Assembly (NCBI RefSeq): GCF_014648195.1
Contig: NZ_BMQQ01000016.1
Coordinates: 35,377 to 99,376, forward strand
Source: Streptomyces purpureus
GTDB lineage: Bacteria > Actinomycetota > Actinomycetes > Streptomycetales > Streptomycetaceae
Reading direction: 5' to 3'
DNA length: 64,000 bases
Positions 51,589 to 60,295 of the stretch are shown here, piece after piece. Position 1 is the stretch's first letter. The number at the start of each line of letters is the position of its first letter. Made by a program: the position numbers and the translations under genes. The notes beneath the pieces are model-generated. The model searched no databases. It was not told where the DNA came from and saw only the letters and a list, made by a program, of their open reading frames with translations.

Positions 51589-54474
51589 ATGACAGAGACG
51601 GCGAGCGGCCCGGCACGTGGTTCCCGCGCCAAGGGAACCAAGGCGAGCAAGGGTCTGCGTATCGAGCGCATCCACACCACCCCCGGCGTGCACCCGTACG
51701 ACGAGGTGGAATGGGCGCTTCGTGACGTCGTCATGACCAACTGGCGCGACGGCTCGATCAACTTCGAGCAGCGCGGCGTGGAGTTCCCCGACTTCTGGTC
51801 GGTGAACGCGGTCAACATCGTCACCAGCAAGTACTTCCGCGGCGCTGTGGGCACCCCGCAGCGCGAGACCGGTCTGAAGCAGCTCATCGACCGGATCGTG
51901 AAGACCTACACGAAGGCCGGCGAGGAGTACGGCTACTTCGCCTCGCCCGCCGACGCGGAGATCTTCGAGCACGAGCTGGCCTACGCCCTCCTGCACCAGA
52001 TCTTCAGCTTCAACTCGCCGGTCTGGTTCAACGTCGGCACGCCCCAGCCGCAGCAGGTCTCGGCCTGCTTCATTCTGGCCGTCGACGACTCCATGGAGTC
52101 GATCCTCGACTGGTACAAGGAAGAGGGCATGATCTTCAAGGGCGGCTCCGGCGCCGGCCTGAACCTCTCCCGTATCCGCTCCTCCAAGGAGCTCCTCTCC
52201 TCCGGCGGCAACGCCTCCGGCCCGGTCTCCTTCATGCGGGGCGCCGACGCGTCCGCAGGAACGATCAAGTCGGGCGGCGCCACCCGCCGCGCGGCCAAGA
52301 TGGTCATCCTCGACGTCGACCACCCCGACATCGAGGACTTCATCGAGACCAAGGTCAAGGAGGAGGAGAAGATCCGCGCCCTGCGTGACGCGGGCTTCGA
52401 CATGGACCTGGGCGGCGACGACATCACGTCCGTCCAGTACCAGAACGCCAACAACTCGGTCCGCGTGAACGACGAGTTCATGAAGGCCGTGGAGTCGGGC
52501 GGCAAGTTCGGCCTGCGTGCCCGCATGACCGGCGAGGTCATCGAGGAGGTCGACGCCAAGTCCCTCTTCCGCAAGATGGCCGAGGCCGCCTGGGCCTGCG
52601 CCGACCCGGGCATCCAGTACGACGACACGATCAACCACTGGCACACCTGCCCCGAGTCCGGCCGGATCAACGGCTCGAACCCGTGCAGCGAGTACATGCA
52701 CCTGGACAACACGTCCTGCAACCTCGCCTCGCTGAACCTGATGAAGTTCCTCAAGGACGACGGCAAGGGCAACCAGTCCTTCGACGTCGAGCGCTTCGCC
52801 AAGGTCGTCGAGCTCGTCATCACCGCGATGGACATCTCCATCTGCTTCGCCGACTTCCCGACCCAGAAGATCGGCGAGAACACCCGCGCCTTCCGCCAGC
52901 TCGGCATCGGCTACGCCAACCTCGGCGCCCTGCTGATGGCGACCGGCCACGCCTACGACTCCGACGGCGGCCGTGCGCTCGCCGGCGCCATCACCTCCCT
53001 GATGACCGGTACGTCGTACAAGCGCTCGGCCGAGCTCGCGGCGGTCGTCGGCCCGTACGACGGCTACGCCCGTAACGCCGAGCCGCACCAGCGCGTCATG
53101 AAGCAGCACGCCGACGCCAACGCCGCGGCCGTCCGCATGGACGACCTCGACACGCCGATCTGGGCCGCCGCCACGGAGGCCTGGCAGGACGTGGTCCGCC
53201 TCGGCGCGAAGAACGGCTTCCGCAACTCCCAGGCGTCCGTCATCGCCCCGACGGGCACCATCGGTCTGGCGATGTCCTGCGACACCACCGGCCTCGAGCC
53301 CGACCTCGCCCTGGTCAAGTTCAAGAAGCTGGTCGGCGGCGGCTCGATGCAGATCGTCAACGGCACCGTCCCGCAGGCCCTGCGCCGCCTGGGTTACCAG
53401 GAGGAGCAGATCGAGGCGATCGTCGCCCACATCGCCGAGCACGGCAATGTCATCGACGCCCCGGGCCTGAAGACCGAGCACTACGAGGTCTTCGACTGCG
53501 CCATGGGCGAGCGCTCCATCTCCGCGATGGGCCACGTCCGCATGATGGCCGCGATCCAGCCCTGGATCTCCGGCGCGCTCTCCAAGACGGTCAACATGCC
53601 GGAGTCGGCGACCGTCGAAGAGGTCGAGGAGATCTACTTCGAGGCCTGGAAGATGGGCGTCAAGGCGCTCGCGATCTACCGCGACAACTGCAAGGTCGGC
53701 CAGCCGCTCTCCGCCAAGAAGAAGGAGGCGGAGAAGGTCGAGGTCACCGCGAAGACCGAGGAGACCATCCGCGCGGCGGTCGAGAAGGTCGTCGAGTACC
53801 GCCCGGTCCGCAAGCGCCTGCCGAAGGGCCGCCCGGGGATCACCACCTCCTTCACGGTCGGTGGCGCCGAGGGTTACATGACCGCCAACTCCTACCCGGA
53901 CGACGGTCTCGGTGAGGTCTTCCTGAAGATGTCCAAGCAGGGTTCCACCCTCGCCGGCATGATGGACGCCTTCTCCATCGCCGTCTCCGTCGGTCTGCAG
54001 TACGGCGTGCCCCTGGAGACGTACGTCTCCAAGTTCACCAACATGCGGTTCGAGCCGGCCGGTATGACGGACGACCCGGACGTGCGGATGGCGCAGTCGA
54101 TCGTCGACTACATCTTCCGCCGCCTGGCGCTGGACTTCCTGCCCTTCGAGACCCGCTCGGCGCTCGGCATCCACTCGGCCGAGGAGCGTCAGCGGCACCT
54201 GGAGACCGGTTCCTACGAGCCGGCCGACGAGGACATGGACGTCGAGGGCCTGGCCCAGTCCGCTCCCCGTGAGCAGGAGACCCTGAAGATGGTCGCCCCG
54301 CCGAAGGCGGAGATCCCGGCCCCGAAGCAGGCGCACACCTCGGCGGAGCTCGTCGAGATGCAGCTCGGCATCAGCGCGGACGCGCCACTGTGCTTCTCCT
54401 GCGGTACGAAGATGCAGCGCGCCGGCTCCTGCTACATCTGCGAGGGCTGCGGCTCGACCAGCGGTTGCAGCTGA
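51589..54474 (+). CDS. nrdJ: class II (B12-dependent) ribonucleoside-diphosphate reductase NrdJ
   Basis: This 961-aa adenosylcobalamin-dependent reductase makes deoxynucleotides with or without oxygen. The active-site segment NPCSEYMHLDNTSCNLASLN carries the NPCSE motif. Also visible are SGGNASGPVSFMRG, the allosteric regions and a C-terminal TerC-like tail with paired cysteines (CFSCGTKM and CYICEGCG), where a thiol relay or zinc ribbon is expected. The ATG at 51589 follows GGGAGGCGGC. It lies 152 bp after nrdR; a strong terminator follows. Streptomyces also carry a class Ia enzyme elsewhere, with NrdR controlling both. Confidence 0.96.
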   Translation: MTETASGPARGSRAKGTKASKGLRIERIHTTPGVHPYDEVEWALRDVVMTNWRDGSINFEQRGVEFPDFWSVNAVNIVTSKYFRGAVGTPQRETGLKQLIDRIVKTYTKAGEEYGYFASPADAEIFEHELAYALLHQIFSFNSPVWFNVGTPQPQQVSACFILAVDDSMESILDWYKEEGMIFKGGSGAGLNLSRIRSSKELLSSGGNASGPVSFMRGADASAGTIKSGGATRRAAKMVILDVDHPDIEDFIETKVKEEEKIRALRDAGFDMDLGGDDITSVQYQNANNSVRVNDEFMKAVESGGKFGLRARMTGEVIEEVDAKSLFRKMAEAAWACADPGIQYDDTINHWHTCPESGRINGSNPCSEYMHLDNTSCNLASLNLMKFLKDDGKGNQSFDVERFAKVVELVITAMDISICFADFPTQKIGENTRAFRQLGIGYANLGALLMATGHAYDSDGGRALAGAITSLMTGTSYKRSAELAAVVGPYDGYARNAEPHQRVMKQHADANAAAVRMDDLDTPIWAAATEAWQDVVRLGAKNGFRNSQASVIAPTGTIGLAMSCDTTGLEPDLALVKFKKLVGGGSMQIVNGTVPQALRRLGYQEEQIEAIVAHIAEHGNVIDAPGLKTEHYEVFDCAMGERSISAMGHVRMMAAIQPWISGALSKTVNMPESATVEEVEEIYFEAWKMGVKALAIYRDNCKVGQPLSAKKKEAEKVEVTAKTEETIRAAVEKVVEYRPVRKRLPKGRPGITTSFTVGGAEGYMTANSYPDDGLGEVFLKMSKQGSTLAGMMDAFSIAVSVGLQYGVPLETYVSKFTNMRFEPAGMTDDPDVRMAQSIVDYIFRRLALDFLPFETRSALGIHSAEERQRHLETGSYEPADEDMDVEGLAQSAPREQETLKMVAPPKAEIPAPKQAHTSAELVEMQLGISADAPLCFSCGTKMQRAGSCYICEGCGSTSGCS

Positions 54475-54491
54475 GCACGTAGACGGTCCTG

Positions 54492-54530
54492 AAGCGGGGC
54501 GGTGGGCGCAGTCGCCCGCCGCCCCGCTTT
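54492..54530. terminator. terminator after nrdJ (bidirectional)
   Basis: AAGCGGGGCGGTGGGCG pairs with CGCCCGCCGCCCCGCTT through 17 bp (one G-U), with a CAGT tetraloop and a following T. It lies between convergent nrdJ and the TerD-family gene. Confidence 0.85.
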
Positions 54531-54553
54531 CACGCGCGCGTGGGCGGAGCCGC

Positions 54554-55144
54554 TCAGGCGTGCTGCGCGCCCATCAACGTCGTGAAGGACTGGGGATCGG
54601 TGTCGAAGCCCCGGCCGACCAGGCGGTACTCCCAGCCTCCGGTGCCGTCCCGGGAGAACTCCACCACCGTCACCGCGGTGGCGTCGGAGTACGGGGTGAA
54701 GTCCTCCTGCGCGAGGTCCACGTGCCCCTCGCGGATACGGAATCCGGCGTTGGCGATGTCGCCGAACGTCCGTCGTCCGCCGCCCTGCTGTATGGGGACG
54801 CCCACCACCACGCGCGTGTACGTCGGTGCGAGGCGGTCCAGTTCGAAGGTCATCGCCTCGTCGTAGCCGAAGCCCTGGCCCGTGCGGCTGTCCCGGTTGA
54901 GTGTGATCGTGCCGTCCGGTGAGCGGCTGTCGAAGTGGACCAGATAGGCCGGCTGACCGTACGGGTCGTCCGCCGTGTAGACACCCGCGATGATGTCGAG
55001 GTCGTGGGCCGGAGCGCCGAGAGGGCTCGGGTCCCACTTGAGCGTCACCTCGACCTTGCCGACCCCCTTGTTGAGACCGTTCACCGCAATCCCCTCTCCG
55101 TGCCGTCCTGCCAACTGCCCGTGACTGACGGGTGTGTTGCTCAT
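54554..55144 (-). CDS. TerD family protein
   Basis: This 196-aa TerD-domain protein is of the calcium-binding stress protein type linked to tellurite and general stress resistance. Family marks are LKWDPSPLGAPAHDLDIIAG, DEAMTFELDRL and ARVVVGV-like TRVVVGVPIQ, followed by DIANAGFRI. Acidic residues form the calcium sites. The ATG at 55144 follows no strong ribosome-binding site. It is divergent from the DUF4937 gene, with 76 bp between starts. Several TerD paralogues are usual in Streptomyces, and the individual role is not known. Confidence 0.9.
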   Translation of the reverse strand: MSNTPVSHGQLAGRHGEGIAVNGLNKGVGKVEVTLKWDPSPLGAPAHDLDIIAGVYTADDPYGQPAYLVHFDSRSPDGTITLNRDSRTGQGFGYDEAMTFELDRLAPTYTRVVVGVPIQQGGGRRTFGDIANAGFRIREGHVDLAQEDFTPYSDATAVTVVEFSRDGTGGWEYRLVGRGFDTDPQSFTTLMGAQHA

Positions 55145-55208
55145 CGTGTCACGCGGCCCTGACAGGCGTGGTCCTGTCCGTGGTGTGACCGGTGTCGCTC
55201 TGTGGCCG

Positions 55209-55214
55209 TACGAT
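55209..55214 (+). promoter_or_regulatory. -10 hexamer of a leaderless promoter
   Basis: TACGAT is 6 nt before the GTG at 55221, the same hexamer and arrangement as dapF. Confidence 0.5.
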
Positions 55215-55220
55215 GGCGCG

Positions 55221-55826
55221 GTGCTGGTCAAGTGGATTCGCTGCCATGTGACGGACCGTCGGGGGTTCGAGCGGGGGCAGCGGAAGTGGGCGGGGCTGCT
55301 GGGTGAGCCGGGATTCCGGGGACAGGGCGGCGGGTGGAGCCGGAGCCGCCCCGATGTCGCCCATGTCTTCGCCTTCTGGGAGAGCCGGGCGTTCTACGAC
55401 TCGTTCATGGCACGCTCGCACGACCGGCTGGCTGCCGCGCAGACGGGCACGTACAAGGCCATCGAGGCCAAGCTCTTCGACCACCGCTTCGACGTGAAGA
55501 CCGGCTTCGAGCCGCGGTTCACCGACGCCGATGTGGTGCGGGTCGCGCACTGCCGGATCCATGAGGACCGGGTCGAGCATTTCGCCCTGATGCAGGAGAA
55601 GGTGTGGAACCCGGCGATGGCCGGCTCGCCCGGAATGCTGCGTGGTGTCTTCGGGGAAGCTCCGGGGCACGAATTCCTGGTGCTGTCGATGTGGCGATCG
55701 GCCGCCGAGCACGGCAAGTACCGCACGGAGCGGGTGGAGAGGCTCGCGCTGCGGGCGCAGACCGAGGCCGATGTGGCGGCGCTGACCGGTGACGTCGTGG
55801 AGCTCGAACCGTCCTGGATCGTGTGA
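55221..55826 (+). CDS. DUF4937 (YdbC-like) family protein
   Basis: This 201-aa soluble protein resembles Bacillus YdbC. It has VLVKWIRCHVTDRRGFERGQ at the start, GGWSRSRPDVAHVFAFWES in the middle and HEFLVLSMWRSAAEHGKY in the second half. The repeated fold suggests two ferredoxin-like (ABM-type) modules. No activity is known. The GTG at 55221 is 6 nt after a TACGAT -10, so the mRNA is probably leaderless. Its stop codon abuts the stop of the convergent TetR gene with no intervening base. Confidence 0.82.
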   Translation: MLVKWIRCHVTDRRGFERGQRKWAGLLGEPGFRGQGGGWSRSRPDVAHVFAFWESRAFYDSFMARSHDRLAAAQTGTYKAIEAKLFDHRFDVKTGFEPRFTDADVVRVAHCRIHEDRVEHFALMQEKVWNPAMAGSPGMLRGVFGEAPGHEFLVLSMWRSAAEHGKYRTERVERLALRAQTEADVAALTGDVVELEPSWIV

Positions 55827-56462
55827 TCACTGCGTCGGCGCGGTGAACGCGCCGGCGCGTACCGCCGCGAGGGTCGCCTGGGCCGCCTGATCGGCGACGG
55901 CTCCGTCCACCGGCTCGCGCGTGATGAAGAGCCGCAGGAACAGGGGCGCGGAGACCGCTCGTACCACCGCGGCGGCGTCGGTGCCGGCCGGCGCGTCCCC
56001 GCGCTCGACCGCGCGGGTCACCACGACTTCGCAGCGCGAGAACCGTTCGACGTAGAAGGCGTGCAGGGCTTCGGCCGCACGCGGTGACTGGAAGGCGGCG
56101 CCGACGAAGGCTGTCGGCGCGGCCGCGGCGCCCGGGTCGGCGAACGCGTCACTCACCTCGTGGGCCAGCGCGCGCAGGTCTCCCTCCAGGCTGCCGGTGT
56201 CCGGCGGCGACCAGCTGTCCTCGCCGGCCAGGGCGAGGGCGTCGGCGACCAGTCCTTCGAGCCCGCCCCAGCGGCGGTAGAGCGTGGTCTTGTGCACGCC
56301 CGAGTGCTCGGCCACGTATTCGACGGTCAGGCCCGGGTAGCCGTGCGCGGCCAGACCGGTCAGGACCGCGTCGCGGACAGCCGCCCTGGTGCGCGCGGTG
56401 CGGCCGCCGGGTCGGCGTGTGCCAGGCGCCGCGTCCGGCTTCTGCTCGGTCGACTCATTCAA
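55827..56462 (-). CDS. TetR family transcriptional regulator
   Basis: This 211-aa regulator has an N-terminal helix-turn-helix (about residues 25-70; AVLTGLAAHGYPGLTVEYVA, then SGVHKTTLYRRWGG) and a C-terminal ligand pocket domain. It is divergent from an ABC-F protein gene with 102 bp between starts. A perfect palindrome in that gap is its likely operator. It probably represses the ABC-F gene until an antibiotic-like ligand binds. Confidence 0.93.
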   Translation of the reverse strand: MNESTEQKPDAAPGTRRPGGRTARTRAAVRDAVLTGLAAHGYPGLTVEYVAEHSGVHKTTLYRRWGGLEGLVADALALAGEDSWSPPDTGSLEGDLRALAHEVSDAFADPGAAAAPTAFVGAAFQSPRAAEALHAFYVERFSRCEVVVTRAVERGDAPAGTDAAAVVRAVSAPLFLRLFITREPVDGAVADQAAQATLAAVRAGAFTAPTQ

Positions 56463-56491
56463 TTGCTACTCCCGTTGCGTTAGTGCGTCCG

Positions 56492-56506
56492 AGTGTGCCA
56501 CACTCT
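56492..56506. promoter_or_regulatory. palindromic operator candidate between TetR and ABC-F genes
   Basis: GAGTGTG-C-CACACTC is a perfect 7-bp inverted repeat around one base. Flanking sequences ACTCCCGTTGCGTT and ACTCGGGTTGCATT also resemble each other as direct repeats. Confidence 0.55.
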
Positions 56507-56564
56507 TCGTAATGCGACTCGGGTTGCATTTACGTTGCCTGTTGCTGGCCTATGGAGGCGCCTC

Positions 56565-58175
56565 TTGCCCACCCAGATCTCCTTGCGCTCCGTCACCGTG
56601 TCCCGCGGCGACCGCCTGCTCCTCGACGACGTCTCGCTCACCGTGCGCCCCGGCGAGCGGGTCGGCGTCGTCGGCGAGAACGGCGCGGGAAAGTCCACAC
56701 TCCTTCATCTGCTCGCCGGCCGTGAACGGCCCGACGAAGGCGAGGTGATCACCGTCGCCGAGCGCGGAGCGGGGATTCTCACGCAGACGCCGGACCTGCC
56801 CCCGCATCACACCGTCGATGACGCGATCGACGCCGCACTCGCCGAACTGCGGTCCATGGAAGCTCGCCTGCGGGAGTGCGAGGCGGCCCTGGGAGAAGCG
56901 GACGAATCCTCGCTCGCCGCCTACGGGGACCTCCTCACCGCATTCGAGCTGCGCGGTGGGTACGAGGCCGACGCCCGTATCGACAAGGCGCTACACGCTC
57001 TCGGCCTCGCGCACATCGACCGCCGGCGCACACTCGGCAGTCTGTCCGGGGGCGAGCAGGCCCGGCTCGGCATCGCCTGCCTGATAGCCGCCGCGCCTGA
57101 GGTCATGCTCCTGGACGAGCCGACCAACCACCTGGACGAGCGGGCGCTCGACTGGCTGGAGGACGCCCTGCTCTCCCACCCCGGCACGGTCGTCGCCGTC
57201 TCGCACGATCGCGTCTTCCTGGAGCGAGTCGCCACCGCCGTGCTCGAAGTCGACGCCGACCGCCGCACGGTCGTCAGATACGGCGGTGGCTACGCCGGAT
57301 ATCTGGAGGAGCGATCAGCGGCCCGGCGCCGCTGGGAGCAGGCCTACGAGGAGTGGTGCAAGGAGACCGCCAGGCTGGAGGAGTACGCACGGGGCGCCGC
57401 CCATGGCGTCGCCGCCGGCCGGGCGATCAAGGACAACAACAAGATGGCCTACGACCGAGCGGGGGGACGCGTCCAGGCATCCGTCTCCGGCCGGGTCCGC
57501 AACGCCCAGGAGCGGCTGCGCAGACTCCGCGCGGAGCCCGTCGACCAGCCGCCGCAGCCCCTGGCCTTCGCCGCCCGGCCCGTCTCCGGATCGACACAAG
57601 GGCCCCTGGTGACCTTGACGGACGTCCGGGTGGGCGACCGGCTGGCCGTCGACGAGTTCACCGTCGACGCCGGACAGAGGCTCCTGATCCACGGAGGAAA
57701 CGGCGCCGGCAAGTCCACGCTCCTGCGGACCGTCACGGGGCTGCTCGAGCCGGACGCCGGACAGGTCGTCCGCAGAGGGCGGATCGGCTTCCTCGCCCAG
57801 GAGATACCGGTGCACCGTCCTGAGCAGCGGGTCCTCGCCGCCTTCGGCAAGGGGCTCGCGCTGACCGAGGACGAGCAGGCGGCGCTGCTGCTGTCGTACG
57901 GACTGTTCCGGCCAGCAGACCTCGGCGTGCCGGTCGGATCGCTCTCCGCGGGGCAGCGCCGTCGCCTGGCGCTCGCCCGCCTCCTCGCCCGCCCCGCCGA
58001 CCTGCTCCTGCTCGACGAGCCCGCCAACCACCTCGCACTCGGGCTGGTCGAGGAACTGGAAGAGGCCCTGGAGCAGTGGGCCGGCGCGCTGGTCGTCGTC
58101 TCCCACGACCGGCAGCTGCGCCGCCGGTTCACCGGCCGCATACGCCGGATGGACTCCGGGCGCCTCCTCGACTGA
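56565..58175 (+). CDS. ABC-F family ATP-binding protein (ribosomal protection type)
   Basis: This 536-aa protein has two ABC domains in one chain and no membrane segments, as in ABC-F ribosome-protection and translation factors. Domain 1 shows GENGAGKST, LSGGEQARLGIA and LLDEPTNHLD. Domain 2 shows GGNGAGKST, LSAGQRRRLALA and LLLDEPANHL. A basic interdomain linker lies around residues 250-345. The TTG at 56565 has GGAGG about 7 nt upstream, and the conserved ISLRSVTVSRGD begins directly after it. Pairing with a TetR gene suggests antibiotic-inducible resistance. The specific drug class is unknown. Confidence 0.9.
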   Translation: MPTQISLRSVTVSRGDRLLLDDVSLTVRPGERVGVVGENGAGKSTLLHLLAGRERPDEGEVITVAERGAGILTQTPDLPPHHTVDDAIDAALAELRSMEARLRECEAALGEADESSLAAYGDLLTAFELRGGYEADARIDKALHALGLAHIDRRRTLGSLSGGEQARLGIACLIAAAPEVMLLDEPTNHLDERALDWLEDALLSHPGTVVAVSHDRVFLERVATAVLEVDADRRTVVRYGGGYAGYLEERSAARRRWEQAYEEWCKETARLEEYARGAAHGVAAGRAIKDNNKMAYDRAGGRVQASVSGRVRNAQERLRRLRAEPVDQPPQPLAFAARPVSGSTQGPLVTLTDVRVGDRLAVDEFTVDAGQRLLIHGGNGAGKSTLLRTVTGLLEPDAGQVVRRGRIGFLAQEIPVHRPEQRVLAAFGKGLALTEDEQAALLLSYGLFRPADLGVPVGSLSAGQRRRLALARLLARPADLLLLDEPANHLALGLVEELEEALEQWAGALVVVSHDRQLRRRFTGRIRRMDSGRLLD

Positions 58176-58196
58176 GTCGGCGTACGGCGCCCCCTC

Positions 58197-58202
58197 TAGG
58201 GT
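58197..58202 (+). promoter_or_regulatory. -10 hexamer of a leaderless phosphatase promoter
   Basis: TAGGGT is 6 nt before the ATG at 58209, 21 bp past the ABC-F stop. Confidence 0.4.
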
Positions 58203-58208
58203 TTTCAT

Positions 58209-58868
58209 ATGGCACGACCGCGGCGCATCGTCCTCGTCCGGCACGGAGAGTCCGAGGGCAATGCCGATGACACGGTGTACGAACGGGAGCCCGACCACGC
58301 CTTGCGGCTCACCGAGACCGGATGGCGGCAGGCGGAGGAGACGGGGGAGCGGCTGCGGGAGCTGTTCGGCAACGAACGCGTCAGCGTCTATGTGTCGCCG
58401 TACCGCCGCACCCATCAAACCTTCCGCGCCTTCCGGCTCGACCCGGACCTGGTGCGCGTGAGAGAGGAGCCGCGACTGAGGGAGCAGGACTGGGGAAACT
58501 GGCAGGACAGGGACGACGTACGGCTGCAGAAGGCCTACCGCGACGCCTACGGGCACTTCTTCTACCGGTTCGCGCAGGGAGAGTCCGGCGCGGATGTCTA
58601 CGACCGGGTCGGCGCGTTCCTGGAGAGCCTTTACCGCAGCTTCGAGGCGCCCGACCACCCGCCGAACGTCCTCCTGGTCACCCACGGACTCACCATGCGG
58701 CTGTTCTGCATGCGCTGGTTCCATTGGACGGTGGCCGACTTCGAGTCGCTGTCCAATCCGGGCAACGCCGAGACCAGGACACTTCTGCTCGGGGAGGACG
58801 GGAGGTACGTCCTGGACCAGCCCTTCGAACGCTGGCGAACCCCCGAGCCGTACGGCGTCACCGGATAG
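58209..58868 (+). CDS. histidine phosphatase family protein
   Basis: This 219-aa phosphoglycerate mutase-like phosphatase has the RHG motif LVRHGESEGNADD at about residues 8-20 and the second arginine in YVSPYRRTHQTF. The C-terminal catalytic His is in LLVTHGLTMRLF. The substrate is unknown. It follows the ABC-F gene by 33 bp but has its own -10-like element. It is 12 bp upstream of the ADP-ribosylglycohydrolase. Confidence 0.9.
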   Translation: MARPRRIVLVRHGESEGNADDTVYEREPDHALRLTETGWRQAEETGERLRELFGNERVSVYVSPYRRTHQTFRAFRLDPDLVRVREEPRLREQDWGNWQDRDDVRLQKAYRDAYGHFFYRFAQGESGADVYDRVGAFLESLYRSFEAPDHPPNVLLVTHGLTMRLFCMRWFHWTVADFESLSNPGNAETRTLLLGEDGRYVLDQPFERWRTPEPYGVTG

Positions 58869-58871
58869 AGT
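58866..58871 (+). promoter_or_regulatory. -10 hexamer of a near-leaderless promoter
   Basis: TAGAGT, overlapping the phosphatase stop codon, is 9 nt before the ATG at 58881. Confidence 0.35.
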
Positions 58872-58880
58872 GGCAGGGCG

Positions 58881-59792
58881 ATGACCGCTGACTCCTCTCT
58901 CGACCGGCGCTTCGAACGCGCTCTGGCCAGCCTGCGTGGACTGGCCGTGGGAGACGCCCTGGGCTCCCAGTTCTTCGTACCTTCGAACTATCCCCTGCTC
59001 AAGCGGCGCGAGCTGCCGCCGGGCCCTTGGCAGTGGACCGACGACACCGAGATGGCGTGCTCCGTACTCGCCGTGCTCGGGCAGCACGGCCGGATCGACC
59101 AGGACGCGCTCGCGCGCTCCTTCGCCGAGCACCATGACTTCGACCGCGGCTACGGCCCGGCCGTCAACCGGATGCTCCGGCTGATCCGGGAGGGCGGGGA
59201 CTGGCGCCAGCTGGCGGCCGACCTCTTCAACGGGCAGGGATCGTGGGGCAACGGCGCCGCGATGCGGGTCGCGCCCCTCGGTGCCTGGTACGCCGACGAC
59301 CCGGAGCAGGCCACCCACCAGGCCGAGATCTCCTCCTACACCACACATCAGCACCGCGAGGCGGTTGTGGGATCCATGGCGGTGGCGGCGGCCGCCGCGC
59401 TCGCCGCCAACCCTGCCGGACCGCCCACTCCCACCGCCCTTCTCGACGGCGTCGTCGCTCTGGTGCCGCGCAGCGCGGTCGGGGCCGGGCTGAGGCGGGC
59501 GCGGGACATGCTCGACTACGACGACGCGGTCACGGTCGCCGCCGTCCTCGGCTGCGGGCGGCGCACCAGCGCCCACGACACGGTGCCGTTCGCCCTCTGG
59601 TCGGCGGCCCGTGCTCTGGGCGACTACGAACGGGCCTTCTGGACCACCGCGCAGGTCGGCGGCGACGTCGACACGACCTGTGCCATCGCCGGAGGTGTGG
59701 TGGCCGCCGCCGAAGGCGGGGCGCCGCCCACCGACTGGCTGGCCACGACCGAGGAGCTGCCCGGCTGGCTCCCGGCCGCGGCAGCCCACTGA
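58881..59792 (+). CDS. ADP-ribosylglycohydrolase family protein
   Basis: This 303-aa ARH/DraG-type hydrolase removes ADP-ribose from modified targets. Magnesium-binding acidic residues occur in WTDDTEMACSV near residue 53 and in DVDTTCAIAGGVV near residue 260. The GWGNGAAMR-like segment SWGNGAAMRVAPLG supports the fold. GDALGSQFF lies at the N-terminus. It is close behind the histidine phosphatase in the same direction. Its protein, DNA or small-molecule target is not deducible. Confidence 0.9.
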   Translation: MTADSSLDRRFERALASLRGLAVGDALGSQFFVPSNYPLLKRRELPPGPWQWTDDTEMACSVLAVLGQHGRIDQDALARSFAEHHDFDRGYGPAVNRMLRLIREGGDWRQLAADLFNGQGSWGNGAAMRVAPLGAWYADDPEQATHQAEISSYTTHQHREAVVGSMAVAAAAALAANPAGPPTPTALLDGVVALVPRSAVGAGLRRARDMLDYDDAVTVAAVLGCGRRTSAHDTVPFALWSAARALGDYERAFWTTAQVGGDVDTTCAIAGGVVAAAEGGAPPTDWLATTEELPGWLPAAAAH

Positions 59793-60280
59793 GCGCCGCC
59801 GCCCGGTGGCCGGACCAGTCGACGACGGGTCCTCATGAGGGCTCCCTGGACGAGCGCGGCCACGCCCAGAGGCGAGGTCGGCGTGCGTTGCGGCCCCAAT
59901 GTCGATCTGTCGACTTCACCTGACGCAGGGGTGCGCGACGATTGGAGCGGCTCCCGAGGCCTGCTGCGCCCATGCTTCGCGAATGCGACAGCCAGAGCGT
60001 CCAGCGCCACCGTGGCCTGATCGTTTCGCAGGTGGCGGAGCCGTCCGCGCTTTCGAGGTGTGGCGACGCCCCAGCCGTACTCCTGCGGCGACCTGGTCTT
60101 CGACGGGTTTCGGCCAAGGTGACGTACTCCTGTGGGGTGTGCGTGAGTGAAGGGCGGGAGGCCGGCGGCGAAGGTCCAACGGACCGGGGGCGCGGGTCGC
60201 CGGTCGGCCCATGGTGTTGCCCGACGGCGGCCTCCGCCGGGTACGGGGAATCCGGCTATCGCGGGCGGCCCCCATCGGCG
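59793..60280. other. unassigned 0.5-kb intergenic stretch
   Basis: Apart from the rnhB promoter region I see no gene here with a ribosome-binding site. A minus-strand frame through 59833-60117 and beyond reads ATVALDALAVAFAKHG with moderate protein-like character, and could be a remnant of something decayed, but nothing I recognise. Confidence 0.4.
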
Positions 60281-60286
60281 TAACCT
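60281..60286 (+). promoter_or_regulatory. -10 hexamer of a near-leaderless rnhB promoter
   Basis: TAACCT lies 9 nt before the rnhB ATG at 60296, without a ribosome-binding site between. Confidence 0.4.
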
Positions 60287-60295
60287 GTCAGCGCC

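Noticed and set aside
51556..54336. A 926-codon open frame on the minus strand across nrdJ
   Set aside because: It is the shadow of the strongly GC-biased nrdJ gene. No ribosome-binding site, no family resemblance, and every motif belongs to nrdJ.
55836..55854. CGGCGCG/CGCGCCG stem after the DUF4937 gene as a terminator
   Set aside because: It lies inside the TetR coding end and is only 7 bp; GC-rich coding DNA makes such pairs by chance.
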